DNA from: Stieleria maiorica
GTDB lineage: Bacteria; Planctomycetota; Planctomycetia; Pirellulales; Pirellulaceae
Reading direction: 5' to 3'
Length of the DNA stretch: 64,000 bases
Assembly (NCBI RefSeq): GCF_008035925.1
Contig: NZ_CP036264.1
Span: forward strand, 457,774-521,773
The notes under the pieces are model-generated. The model searched no databases and was not told where the DNA came from. It saw nothing but the letters and a program-made list of their open reading frames with translations. Below, one piece after another: positions 1-8,745 of the stretch. A program made the position numbers and the translations under genes. The first letter of the stretch is position 1. Every line of letters begins with the position of its first letter.

Positions 1-1308
1 GCTGCCGATGGGGCGAGCGGTGATCCGAGCGGGCAGTCCCCGAGCGGTGATCAAGGTAGCGGCACACCAAAAACTGACGGCTCCGAACGCCAAAGCGACG
101 GCGGCGCCGATGCGCCGCGTGGCGAAAGCGATGGGGCCGGCCGCACCGGAAAACCCGACGGTCAGGGCGGGCAGTCTGGATCCGATGCGCCTGAACCGGG
201 CAGCGAGCCGTCCAGTGCACCGCCCGAACACGACGGGCAAGCCTTTGAACGGATCAAAGACTTCATCGAAAAACAGAAGCAGAATCAAAACCGATCCCAA
301 GAGGATTCGGCAGCGGGCAAGTCCGATCCCTCGAAGCAGGATGGCGGCGATTCTCAATCGGGCGACTCACAGACCGGTGACGCTGAAAACGCTGACTCTG
401 AAACCGGCGACGCCGGAGACCGTCCCTCGCAGACCGAGCAAGCCGACGCAAGCGAAAACAGCCAAACATCGAAGTCGTCCGACCCGGGATCGGACGCTCG
501 CGACTCGGCGGACGGTCAAAAGACGGAACAAGGCTCGGGGGACTCAAAGTCGCCACAAGGTGAATCATCCGACGGCCAAGAAGGTGGTGAAAGCGGTGAC
601 GCCACGCAGTCGGACTCGGAAGGTGGCCAACCGGGATCCAACGAGCAGGAATCGGGAGAGCAGGGATCGGGAGAGCAGATAGCGGGAGAGCAGAAAGCGG
701 GAGACGGTCCGGAGAGCGAATCTCGACCGGGGGATTCACCACGACAGCCCGGTGACCAGGAGGGCCAGCCGTCCGGTGGCGATCGCAGTTCGGACCAACG
801 TTCGGATGCGACCGGCGAATCGAATTCATCTCAATCGACCAATTCGCCGACGGGGCCGTCGGAATCGCCCAGCGAGTCCTCGGGCAGTCAAGGCACGGGA
901 ACCGGAGCATCCGACGACGCCGCAGATTCTGGAGCCGAAACACCGCCCGAACCCGATTTGGAGTACGCGAAGAAGGCGACCGACATGGTGTTGGACTACC
1001 TGGATGAAACACGCGACCAAGTGGACGAAGACTTGCTCAAAGAACTCGACTGGACCGAGCAGGACCTGCAGCGATTTCGCGAGCGATGGGAAAAGGTGCG
1101 TCAGTTAGAACAACCGACACAGCAAGGTGAGTCGACCGACGAGCTTCAAGATGCCCTCCGCAGTCTCGGATTGCAGCAACGACAGGGGCCGAGTCAATCG
1201 GCGCGTGAATCGGCCGACTCGCTACGAAACCTGCGGGATTCGGGGAACCGCCGCAAAGCCCCGCCGGCAATTCGCGACGCCTTCGATGCCTTCCGGCGCC
1301 GCAGATAA
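1..1308 (+). CDS. C-terminal part of acidic low-complexity protein
   Basis: The reading frame is open from base 1 to the stop at 1306-1308, so this is the last 435 residues of a longer protein whose start lies outside the window. Residues up to about 315 are almost entirely Gly, Ser, Asp, Glu, Gln and Pro, with repeats such as SGEQ near 650-700. A structured, charged C-terminal segment follows (from about 955) with helices around EYAKKATDMVLDYL and the motif WTEQDLQRF. The make-up suggests an extended, possibly periplasmic or surface, linker-rich protein. Similar proteins occur in planctomycete gene clusters with MoxR ATPases and VWA proteins, but that context is not visible here. The function is unknown. 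Open frames on the opposite strand over this stretch are a by-product of its composition. Confidence 0.8.
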   Translation, partial: AADGASGDPSGQSPSGDQGSGTPKTDGSERQSDGGADAPRGESDGAGRTGKPDGQGGQSGSDAPEPGSEPSSAPPEHDGQAFERIKDFIEKQKQNQNRSQEDSAAGKSDPSKQDGGDSQSGDSQTGDAENADSETGDAGDRPSQTEQADASENSQTSKSSDPGSDARDSADGQKTEQGSGDSKSPQGESSDGQEGGESGDATQSDSEGGQPGSNEQESGEQGSGEQIAGEQKAGDGPESESRPGDSPRQPGDQEGQPSGGDRSSDQRSDATGESNSSQSTNSPTGPSESPSESSGSQGTGTGASDDAADSGAETPPEPDLEYAKKATDMVLDYLDETRDQVDEDLLKELDWTEQDLQRFRERWEKVRQLEQPTQQGESTDELQDALRSLGLQQRQGPSQSARESADSLRNLRDSGNRRKAPPAIRDAFDAFRRRR

Positions 1309-1353
1309 TTACCGGCCGCAGGTTACGCGTTACAAAGCTTCTCAGTTTCGACC

Positions 1354-2445
1354 CTATCGAGCGATCGAAGTCTTTTCACCGTCGTGGGTGATCTGTCGAG
1401 CCATCAGCACGACTCGATCCTTGACCTTCACCGGGACGCCTTGCACCGTGATCGATGCGCCATCGGTGACTTTGGCATCCAGTTTGTCTTTCGGCCCAAG
1501 ATCGACCATCAGCGTCTTGTCGTCCTCGGTGTTGATTTTGGCAAGCTGGTGATCTGAACCGCGGAACTTCACCGTCTTGGTCTTCTCGATCTTCCCGTGG
1601 TACTTTTTGCCGTTGCGGTCGATCGTGATGGAGCCATTGTCGGTGGTCGCGTCGGTGGCGATCAAAATCGGGGTCTCACCGACATTGGTTCCATGACCGG
1701 AAACGTAAAGCTTGTCGCCGGACGACAGCTGAAGCTGATCCTGTTTGGGTCCCAGATCGACCATGATCGAGCCCTTGCCCGGTTGATTGACCTTCGCCAC
1801 CAAATGGGTTCGGTCGCGAACGGTCACGGTCTTGGTCTTTTCCACCGTTCCGCGAGCGGTCGTCGGAGTTGAGACCATTTGCTTCTGTTGATTACGGCCT
1901 TGTTCTTTCGCCTGGGCGTGTGCTTTATCGGCGTTCTTGCCGCCGGCTTTCTCATCTGACGCGGCGTCAAAGGCGAAGTAGTCGTAATCCTCGTACATCC
2001 CATCGCCGTCGGTGTCGCGATAGGTCGCAACGGAGTCATACAGGCCGTCGTCATCTACATCGTCGTAGATGCTGTAGGAGTGTTGGTCCCAGGTCCCGTA
2101 TCCGTCATCGTAATAATCATAGAACCAGTCCGAATCATTTCCCTCGCGGTATCCGTAATTAGAGTACTGGTTCCAGTCGTTGTCTTGATCTGTGCTGGTG
2201 GCGTTGTCGGCGAAGTCGAATTTTTCGTCGTCCCAGCGTCCGATCGCTTCGTCGGTCGGGTTGTAATCATTACCGTCGAACCACTCGCTGACGTCGTACC
2301 AAGCGTCGTCTTCGTAGTAGGACGTGTAGTCACCGAATTCGCTGTCCGTGCCCAATGGGCTATCGGCTCGCAACGCGGTCACCGGCATTGCGACGGCGGC
2401 GCCCAGTGCGGCGGCTAACAGTAGTCGTTTCTTTTGAGTCGTCAT
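1354..2445 (-). CDS. Secreted protein with EF-hand-like segment and two tandem C-terminal domains
   Basis: 363 residues. The start at 2445 is chosen because AGGAG lies about 9 bases upstream and the protein then opens with a clean signal peptide (MTTQKKRLLLAAALGA, cleavage after ALRA). The first half is rich in Asp, Tyr and Trp and contains DTDGDGMYEDYD, a calcium-binding EF-hand or dockerin-like loop. The second half holds two copies of a domain of about 70 residues: each begins with EKTKTV, followed by R..H..AK(V/I)N and MVDLGPK, and resembles a small beta-barrel. No family name can be assigned with confidence. It is probably exported and may bind calcium. It is convergent with the preceding gene, with 45 bases between the two stops. 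Confidence 0.85.
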   Translation of the reverse strand: MTTQKKRLLLAAALGAAVAMPVTALRADSPLGTDSEFGDYTSYYEDDAWYDVSEWFDGNDYNPTDEAIGRWDDEKFDFADNATSTDQDNDWNQYSNYGYREGNDSDWFYDYYDDGYGTWDQHSYSIYDDVDDDGLYDSVATYRDTDGDGMYEDYDYFAFDAASDEKAGGKNADKAHAQAKEQGRNQQKQMVSTPTTARGTVEKTKTVTVRDRTHLVAKVNQPGKGSIMVDLGPKQDQLQLSSGDKLYVSGHGTNVGETPILIATDATTDNGSITIDRNGKKYHGKIEKTKTVKFRGSDHQLAKINTEDDKTLMVDLGPKDKLDAKVTDGASITVQGVPVKVKDRVVLMARQITHDGEKTSIAR

Positions 2446-2857
2446 GGATGTTCTCCTGGATGCAGTTGTGGAAATGTCACCCGCACCATGCAAGTGAACT
2501 GCGAAACAGAGGGTCGCAAAGACGATGCCAAAGCGTGAAACACCGCGAGACGACCGGTAAAGACGGGCGGTTTTGGGCCGAATTTGATCAACGAAACGAA
2601 CCGATTGTTCAATCAGCCACCAGATCGGCTACATACCGGGCAGCCCGAATCCGACCAATGCCCGTTGGCATCACCACAGATCTCAAGAGGGCGGGACGAG
2701 GCTGTTGCAACTGAGAAAACCCATGGATGGCAAGGCGTACCCACGGATGAAAACACACCACCGATGGGTGGCCGCATGCCAGCGCGATCGGATGAGGGGG
2801 AAGAAGATTTGCAAGGCAAGAAAATGCGTGAAAGCCACCACCCTCAAACCTCAAACC
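2446..2857. other. Intergenic region, no gene recognised
   Basis: About 410 bases lie between two minus-strand genes. The ORFs here are short, overlap on both strands and have unremarkable composition. The stretch must hold the promoter of the secreted protein that starts at 2445, but I cannot pick out a convincing -35/-10 pair. A short direct repeat (TCAAACC twice) occurs near 2846-2860. Confidence 0.5.
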
Positions 2858-3928
2858 TCACCCTCCGCCGCCTTCGGTTGCAGTGAACTCGCCGAAAACC
2901 GGCAAGTGGCTGCTGACCGCTTCGGCCTGGCTGAGGTTCAGGTTGAACAAGCGCAGGAAGTCGACGGGGCCACCGCGGCCGACGAATTCGTTGGTGCGGT
3001 TGCGATCGACCAGGATGTTGCAGGTTTGGTGTCGGCTAAAGATATCGGTCGTGGTGCTGTCGACCGCTGCGACGACGTCGGTGCCCATCACTCGAGGAAT
3101 CAGATAGGAATCGTCGGCTTGAAACAGCCCCGCCATCACCACATCGTCTTCGCCTCGCCCGTCCGATCGCACCGATGCAAAGATCCCCGGCAGCAAGGCG
3201 ACCTCGACCGGCGCTCGCGCCAGATTAACACGCACGTTGACGACCGAAAACGTCCAGGCGGACTGGACCGACGGCTCGGCCGCGCGAAACCAGGCCACCA
3301 TCGGGGCATAGGTCATTTGGTCTTGTGGATCGGCGACGGTGTAGGTTTGCGAGCGATCGATCTGGACGCGATTGACATTGAACAGGATTGCCAACTGTTC
3401 CGGCCGATCGCTCGGTCCGGAGGGTTGTCCGAGCACGAAATCAAAGTTTCGTCCGCCCTCGTTGATTTGGTCGACCAATCGCGGCACCAAGTCACGTTCG
3501 ACCGCGGTGATTTGTTGAAGTGCGATGACGTCGAACTTGCGAATCACCCGAGTCAAGTTCAGCCGACATTCTTCGCTGGCCAATTTGCTCGGTCCGAATC
3601 CGCTGAGCGCCCACGACCCGATCCGCAGGTTGCGAACCTTTTGCTCCGGATCGCTCGGCCGTGCGGCGTAGGCCGCCGGCGCCGCGTAGCCGCCGGCAGA
3701 ACGTCCGCCGGCTTGGTTGGCCGAGACAAACATCAGGTCATCGATCGGATCCACCTCGTCGGCCGGGCGCTCTGACTTTGGCGTGATCGTCACCTGGTCC
3801 AGCCCCGCGATCTCAAAATGCTGGGCGACGTAGAACCCGATCCCCAACAAGATCAGCGTCACGACCAGTAAAAAGAACGGGCCCTTTCGTCGTTGTTCTT
3901 CCATTTGATGAAAAGGATAGGCACACAT
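2858..3928 (-). CDS. Membrane-anchored endonuclease/exonuclease/phosphatase-fold protein
   Basis: 356 residues. A short cytoplasmic N-terminus is followed by one transmembrane helix (FFLLVVTLILLGIGFYVA) and an outer domain. From about residue 100 the sequence fits the DNase I-like / exonuclease III fold: RIGSWALSGFG near its start (the usual N-W motif), DVIALQQI (usually ALQE), a central VVNVRVNLA strand, and SSHLPVFGEF at the end, matching the S-(D)-H-LPV motif. The Asp of SDH is replaced by Ser, and the usual Glu of ALQE is Gln, so catalytic activity is doubtful. The start at 3928 has a weak AAGG upstream; an in-frame Met at 3904 is an alternative. It is probably an anchored periplasmic protein of unknown substrate. 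Confidence 0.78.
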   Translation of the reverse strand: MCAYPFHQMEEQRRKGPFFLLVVTLILLGIGFYVAQHFEIAGLDQVTITPKSERPADEVDPIDDLMFVSANQAGGRSAGGYAAPAAYAARPSDPEQKVRNLRIGSWALSGFGPSKLASEECRLNLTRVIRKFDVIALQQITAVERDLVPRLVDQINEGGRNFDFVLGQPSGPSDRPEQLAILFNVNRVQIDRSQTYTVADPQDQMTYAPMVAWFRAAEPSVQSAWTFSVVNVRVNLARAPVEVALLPGIFASVRSDGRGEDDVVMAGLFQADDSYLIPRVMGTDVVAAVDSTTTDIFSRHQTCNILVDRNRTNEFVGRGGPVDFLRLFNLNLSQAEAVSSHLPVFGEFTATEGGGG

Positions 3929-4157
3929 GGTCCGCCGCCTTGGTGAACAGAGTCGCCTCTGGCACCCAACGGGGTCGGAAAGGAATCGAAAGTCACACTC
4001 GGACGCGCACAATCGCCCAAGTCGAGCATCGGCAGCACAGACGGGGGCGATTCAGCCAGGTGTCGGAATTGTCCGATTCGATGCAAGACAGAGGCGGCAA
4101 GACTGTCAGAATTGGTGCGAGCGGCCGAAAAGGTGACGCTGTGGCATCGCCTCGCAC

Positions 4158-4238
4158 CCTCGTTCCGAGGTTCCGCCTTGGAACGCGCTGCAGGTGTGGC
4201 TCCAGCCACACGCTCCTACACACGTGCGGCGGAGCCTT
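4158..4238. repeat. Dispersed repeat, family F
   Basis: This begins CTCGTTCCGAGGTTCCGCC, then TTGGAACGC, GCAGGTGTGGCTCC and a closing GCGGAGCC. Related copies lie at 40484-40605 and 50502-50590. Internal inverted repeats (GGTTCCGCC / TTGGAACGC and GTGTGGCTCC / AGCCACAC) allow hairpins. Confidence 0.7.
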
Positions 4239-4342
4239 GGATGTGCAAGCTCTGGATTCTGCGGTGGTTCAGAATTCCAGCAACACCATTCCGCGACGGA
4301 TGGTCGACTCACGGCAGCCATCGGGCGGCGAAACACGAGTGA

Positions 4343-4415
4343 CATCAGCCGATTCGCGGAAGCGTTCGGGCCCCAGCGTTCGTGGAGGCCCGTAGGCTAG
4401 CGCCAAACGGCTGAT
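4343..4415. repeat. Palindromic repeat, family A (diverged copy)
   Basis: The left arm ATCAGCCGATTCGCGGAAGC pairs imperfectly with the right arm GCTAGCGCCAAACGGCTGAT. It is the same element as at 6557-6682, 15643-15772 and 40361-40468. Confidence 0.75.
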
Positions 4416-4602
4416 CTCCACGGGGTCTAAACGAGATGGAAAACCGCAAAGCCTCTTTCAAGGCGACGGGCGCGACGCCTTCGTCGAGGCGGACACGATG
4501 AGGCTGCTTTGCACGGCAATCCGAAGTGGAATAGGATGCACTGTCTTGCGATTCCCACCGCAACGTCCACTTGAGTCACCGACACTTGTACTCGGCACAA
4601 TC

Positions 4603-6456
4603 ATGAATGCAGTCCGATTAACGATCCTGGTCATCGCGGCATCTTTCGCAACGATTGCCGTCGCGAAAGACCGTCCCAATATCTTGTGGCTATTTGCCGA
4701 AGACACGTCGCCGTGGATGGGGTGCTACGGCGATCCGGTCAACCAGGGCCGGACGCCGAACATCGATTCGCTGGCCGAGCGTGGTGTGCGGTTTTCCCGA
4801 GCCTACGTCCCGGCGCCCGTTTGTTCGGCGTGTCGATCGGCCATCATGGGTGGGATGAATCAAATCCGATTCGGCGCCCATGAACATCGCTCCAGCCGCG
4901 GTCCGGCCAAAATCCATCTTCCCGAGAACATGAAGCTGTTGCCCCAACTGGTCAAAGAGAGCGGCTACTTCACGTTCAACCTTGGCAAAGACGACTACAA
5001 CTTTGTTTGGGATCAAGCGGCGACTTATTCGTTGCAAAAGAAGCGTCGCGATGCAATTGATTGGCAGGAATTGAAGGACAACCAGCCGTTCTTTGGCCAG
5101 ATTCAAACGGCCGGGGGAAAGAACAACACGACGAAGTTTCCAGCCGATCGCAAGACAGATCCGCAATCGGTGACTGTTCCGCCGGACTATCCACAAAACC
5201 AACTTTACCGCGAAACCGTCGCACAGCATTACGATGCGATCCGAAAAGACGACGACTTCATCGGCACCGTGTTGGAGGGACTGGAAGCAGCGGGGTTGGC
5301 CGACAAGACCATCGTGGTTTACTTCGGCGATCATGGCGCCAACAACTTGGTGCGACACAAACAGATGCCGACCGAGGGCGGGTTGCACGTTCCGTTTATC
5401 ATCGCCGGGCCTTCGCCTTATGTTCCCTCGCCCTCGGTTCGCGATGATCTGGTGGATCTGCTGGACCTCTCGGCAACCACGCTCGCCTGGGCCGGAGTCG
5501 ACAAACCGGATTGGTATGAAGGTCAGGATCTGTTTGCCGAAGTCGTCGTGCCGCGCAGCTATGTCGCCGCGGCCAAAGACCGGCTGGATCACACGATCGA
5601 CCGAGTTCGCACGATTCGCACCGATCGGTTTCGTTACACGCGGAACTTCAAAACTGACCGCATTTTTTTACAGCCCCAGTACCGCGACAAACGACCGTTT
5701 CTGCAAAACCTGCACCAGCTTTATCAGTCCGGGGAACTGTCGCCGAAGTTGACGGAAATCTATTTCGGCGAGCGGCCGGCTGAAGAGTTTTACGATGTCC
5801 AAGCCGATCCCAGCCAAGTCAACAACTTGATCGGTGATCCCCGTTATCGTGACGAGATCCAACGCCACCGCAAATTGCTTGACGAGTGGATCGCGGCCGG
5901 TGACGAAGGCATCGGCGAAGAGTCGCTGGAGGAACTGGCGTACCAAGCCAATGGGCACAAGTGGGGCGAGGGGGTGAACCCGGAATACGAGGTCGTCCGC
6001 TCGGACGGCGATGGTGACGGACTGTCCGACGACTGGGAACGCATCAACGGGCGTGATCCCGCCGACGGTCGGTTGCGGTTCACGTTTGATTGTGGCGGAT
6101 GGCAAACCGAAGGCTGGACCGCCGACGACAGTGCCGTGGGCAATATCGCGGGTCGCTTAGGGTTTCTGGACTTTCTGCTCCCAGATGGAACGGCGTCGAT
6201 CGGCCGGACGGGGCTGAAGCTGGATCCGGAAAAGAATCAAGGAGATCTGGCCATCGAGCTTCGCTGCTCACCGGGCACCAAGGTTATGTTCACGGCCGGG
6301 GATGACGCGTCAACGGCCGTGACCCGAGATGCAACCGAAACGATTCGCTTTCCGCTCGATTGGAAAGACACCGTCGACCGAATCGGATTGCGATTCGACG
6401 GTCCGCCCGGATCGGTCGTGGAAATCGATTCGATCTCCGTGGTTCCGGCGAAGTAA
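4603..6456 (+). CDS. Exported sulfatase with C-terminal accessory domain
   Basis: 617 residues. It starts at the Met preceding a signal peptide (MNAVRLTILVIAASFATIAVA). The arylsulfatase/alkaline-phosphatase fold is recognised from PNILWLFAEDTS (metal-binding acidic residues 33-34), CSACR at residues 74-78 as the formylglycine site, and YFGDHG in the middle of the protein. The site is C-x-A-x-R, where the usual form is C-x-P-x-R; it should still be a substrate for maturation. After the sulfatase domain there is a calcium-type DGDGDGLSDDWE segment (about residues 468-480) and a beta-rich C-terminal domain of about 130 residues, probably carbohydrate-binding. It is likely to act on sulfated polysaccharide in the periplasm or outside the cell. 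The substrate cannot be read from sequence. Confidence 0.92.
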   Translation: MNAVRLTILVIAASFATIAVAKDRPNILWLFAEDTSPWMGCYGDPVNQGRTPNIDSLAERGVRFSRAYVPAPVCSACRSAIMGGMNQIRFGAHEHRSSRGPAKIHLPENMKLLPQLVKESGYFTFNLGKDDYNFVWDQAATYSLQKKRRDAIDWQELKDNQPFFGQIQTAGGKNNTTKFPADRKTDPQSVTVPPDYPQNQLYRETVAQHYDAIRKDDDFIGTVLEGLEAAGLADKTIVVYFGDHGANNLVRHKQMPTEGGLHVPFIIAGPSPYVPSPSVRDDLVDLLDLSATTLAWAGVDKPDWYEGQDLFAEVVVPRSYVAAAKDRLDHTIDRVRTIRTDRFRYTRNFKTDRIFLQPQYRDKRPFLQNLHQLYQSGELSPKLTEIYFGERPAEEFYDVQADPSQVNNLIGDPRYRDEIQRHRKLLDEWIAAGDEGIGEESLEELAYQANGHKWGEGVNPEYEVVRSDGDGDGLSDDWERINGRDPADGRLRFTFDCGGWQTEGWTADDSAVGNIAGRLGFLDFLLPDGTASIGRTGLKLDPEKNQGDLAIELRCSPGTKVMFTAGDDASTAVTRDATETIRFPLDWKDTVDRIGLRFDGPPGSVVEIDSISVVPAK

Positions 6457-6489
6457 GGGTCTGCCAGAACCATCGCAATCTGGGGAGGG

Positions 6490-6525
6490 ATGGCAGAATG
6501 ATTCGGGGCAGAATAATGGGGGCAA
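6490..6525. repeat. GGCAGAATGAT-type repeat
   Basis: GGCAGAATGATTCGGGGCAG followed by AATAATGG. The same motif occurs inverted at 8655-8692 in the next gap. It resembles the GGCAGGCGAATG motif that is amplified in the array at 27320-27987. Confidence 0.6.
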
Positions 6526-6556
6526 AACGATGGAAACGCTAGCGGGAAGCGTTACG

Positions 6557-6682
6557 GCCTGTTGATTTAGTTCGATCACACGTGGGATCAGCCGTTTCGC
6601 GCGAGCGTACGGGCTTCCTGTACCAAGAAAACGCTCTGGCGCCCGTAGGCTCGCGCCAAACGGCTGATTAAATCGACAGGCC
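6557..6682. repeat. Palindromic repeat, family A (full copy)
   Basis: Nested inverted repeat. The outer arms are GGCCTGTTGATTTA and TAAATCGACAGGCC. The inner arms begin ATCAGCCGTTTCGCGCGAGC and end GCTCGCGCCAAACGGCTGAT, around a loop of about 30 bases. A second full copy lies at 15643-15772. Confidence 0.88.
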
Positions 6683-6770
6683 GGTTAGCGAGCGGCCCAC
6701 GCAGGGACCACGCTCGATAAGAGAGATGGGACGGTAGGATTGCGCCCGCCGGCGGATCAGTGCTGGACGA

Positions 6771-8423
6771 TCATCGGGACTGACCGCTCTTGGCAGCGGC
6801 CTGTTCGTATTGTTCGGCCGGGATCCATTTCAGATCGTCCCAGTACCCAGTGTCGTTGGGTTGGACGGGGCCGTCGGTCGTTCGGCCGCGGAGGATGATC
6901 TGGGTGGCTTTGGCTTGCAGGTCCCAGGCGATGGGCTTGTTTTCTGCGATGACGTCGGTCGTTTCACCCGGGTTATCGTCCAGATTGTAGAGTTCGGCGC
7001 CGAGTTGACCGTGGGGCAGGACCAATTTCCAGTTGCCTTCGGTGATCGCAAAGCGTCCGTTGATCGAGTGATTGATCAACGGCAACCGCTGGCGGTTGCT
7101 GACGGGATTAACCAGCACCGATGCAAAGCTGTGACTGTCGACGCCTTCGTCTGCTTGGAGGTCAATGTCCAGCAGGTCGGCGATCGTTGCCAACAGGTCG
7201 ATCTGTCCGACCGGCCGATCCCAGCTGCGTCCCGGTGACAAGATCCCCGCCGGCCAGCGGACAAAGAACGGAACGCGATGACCGCCTTCGTAGATCGATC
7301 GTTTGCCTTCGCGATAGTGCAGATTACTGCGGTGGCCGAATTCGCCGACGCGTTCCTTCCAGGATTTCTCCGGACCGTTATCACTGGTAAATACGATCAT
7401 GGTGTTTTCGGCCAAGTCGGCATCGTCCAAGTACTTCAAGATGCGGCCGACGTGGTGATCGGTTTCGATCATGAATTCGCCGTAGCCGCCACAATCGCCC
7501 TGGCCGTGGAACTCGGGCAACGGGCATACGGGATAGTGTGGTGATGTCAGCGGCAGATACAGAAAGAACGGCTTTTCAGAATTCGCTCCCCCGGTGTGAC
7601 CCTTCATCCACTCGATCGCCATGTCAGTGAAACGGGTCAGACATTGGTTGTCGATGAAATCCGGTGCGACCTCCATGCCCCGTTTGCCGAGTGCTTGTTG
7701 CGTAGCTTGGGGAGTCGGCTGATACGGCGGCTTGATCCGATAGTCCACGTGCCGCTTGTTCGGTTTCTTGGCGGTGAAGACCGTTGGCGGAACTTTGGCA
7801 TAGCGGCCTTCGAACCAGGCCAGCACGCCGTAGTTGAGCGACGCGGGGACGCCGAAGAAGTAGTCAAAGCCCTTGTCCAACGGCATGTCTTGGACCGGCT
7901 GAGACCAATCCCGAGTTTGATGATCCTTTCCCGGGAAATCCATCCCCAAATGCCATTTGCCGACCATCGCCGTCGCGTACCCGTTGTCTCGCAGCAGCGA
8001 CGCGATCGTGGTTCGGTTGTCCTTGATCAGACATTTCCCCTCGGCCCCCATCACGCCGGTTTTCAACGTCGTCCGCCAGCAATAACGACCGGTCAGCAAT
8101 CCATAGCGTGACGGGGTGCAGACCGAATCGGAGGAGTGTCCGTTGGTAAACGTGATGCCTTCGGCGGCGATTCGATCCAGGTTCGGCGTTTTGAACTTGG
8201 CATCCGGGTTCAAGCAACTGGCGTCACCAAACCCTTGGTCATCGGTGTAGATGATGATGACGTTCGGGCTTGTTGATGACTCGGCTTGAAGCGACGGGGC
8301 GCAAAGTGATAGTGCAATCAGGGCTGCTGCCACCAGTACTCCGAAACGCGCAATTCGGTGTGGCAAGCGGTGGCAATGGGGGCGGCGGAAAACGGAGTGC
8401 GTTGACGCAGTGAATTGAATCAT
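6771..8423 (-). CDS. Exported arylsulfatase
   Basis: 550 residues. The start at 8423 gives a basic N-region and a hydrophobic core (FGVLVAAALIALSLCAPSLQA) typical of an export signal. There is no good Shine-Dalgarno site, and upstream in-frame Met codons exist. Sulfatase hallmarks are PNVIIIYTDDQGFGD (metal ligands D61, D62), SVCTPSRYGLLTGRY with the canonical C-T-P-S-R formylglycine motif at 102-106, GKWHLG, and TSDNGPEKSW. This is the classical arylsulfatase A type of about 450-550 residues. It is convergent with the other sulfatase. The pair fits planctomycete degradation of sulfated glycans, but there is no anSME/FGE gene or glycosidase next door. Confidence 0.93.
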   Translation of the reverse strand: MIQFTASTHSVFRRPHCHRLPHRIARFGVLVAAALIALSLCAPSLQAESSTSPNVIIIYTDDQGFGDASCLNPDAKFKTPNLDRIAAEGITFTNGHSSDSVCTPSRYGLLTGRYCWRTTLKTGVMGAEGKCLIKDNRTTIASLLRDNGYATAMVGKWHLGMDFPGKDHQTRDWSQPVQDMPLDKGFDYFFGVPASLNYGVLAWFEGRYAKVPPTVFTAKKPNKRHVDYRIKPPYQPTPQATQQALGKRGMEVAPDFIDNQCLTRFTDMAIEWMKGHTGGANSEKPFFLYLPLTSPHYPVCPLPEFHGQGDCGGYGEFMIETDHHVGRILKYLDDADLAENTMIVFTSDNGPEKSWKERVGEFGHRSNLHYREGKRSIYEGGHRVPFFVRWPAGILSPGRSWDRPVGQIDLLATIADLLDIDLQADEGVDSHSFASVLVNPVSNRQRLPLINHSINGRFAITEGNWKLVLPHGQLGAELYNLDDNPGETTDVIAENKPIAWDLQAKATQIILRGRTTDGPVQPNDTGYWDDLKWIPAEQYEQAAAKSGQSR

Positions 8424-8745
8424 GTTGATTTTCAGGCCCTGGAAGGCTGATCTTTGGTCGCTTGGATCGATCTCGCGTGCCATCATACTTGGCTGCTCAC
8501 TTCGCACCAAAACGTTGGCGGCGGTCGGCAAAACCACACGGTGCCGCGGCCGATAGTGTCAGCTTTCCAAACTCCCGCGTCAAATCTTCGCGGCGACGCG
8601 TTGGAGCCGCGAAGCGGATCTGGAGCCCGTCTGGCGGCAGCCTTCGCGCAACTCATCATTCTGCCCCGTATCATTCTGCCATTCCTCCCCCGACTCCCAC
8701 CGACGTGACAGGACACCGTAGCCGGGTCGAGAGGCGGGGAGAGCT
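8424..8745. other. Intergenic region, repeat motif only
   Basis: About 320 bases between two minus-strand genes. I see an inverted copy of the GGCAGAATGAT motif (8655-8692) and no coding region I would defend. Confidence 0.5.

Larger units (their letters stand above)
3929..4602. other. Intergenic region with two repeat elements
   Basis: Roughly 670 bases separate divergent genes. No believable coding region is present: ORFs on both strands overlap each other and cross repeat elements. The stretch contains one copy of repeat family F (4158-4238) and a diverged copy of palindrome family A (4343-4415). The promoters for the flanking anchored protein and the sulfatase must be here, but none is clear. 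Confidence 0.6.
6457..6770. other. Intergenic region between convergent sulfatase genes
   Basis: About 310 bases with no gene. They contain a GGCAGAATGAT-type motif pair (6490-6525) and a full family A palindrome (6557-6682). Confidence 0.6.

Noticed and set aside
263-1012. Long open frame on the minus strand over the acidic low-complexity gene
   Set aside because: It mirrors the codon bias of the plus-strand Gly/Ser/Asp-rich repeats; the product is an Arg/Pro/His-rich nonsense-like sequence with no signal or motif.
2705-3775. 356-residue plus-strand open frame opposite the nuclease-fold protein
   Set aside because: It overlaps the whole minus-strand gene, whose product has a membrane helix and recognisable motifs. 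The plus-strand product is low in structure and rich in Arg, Gln and Asp.
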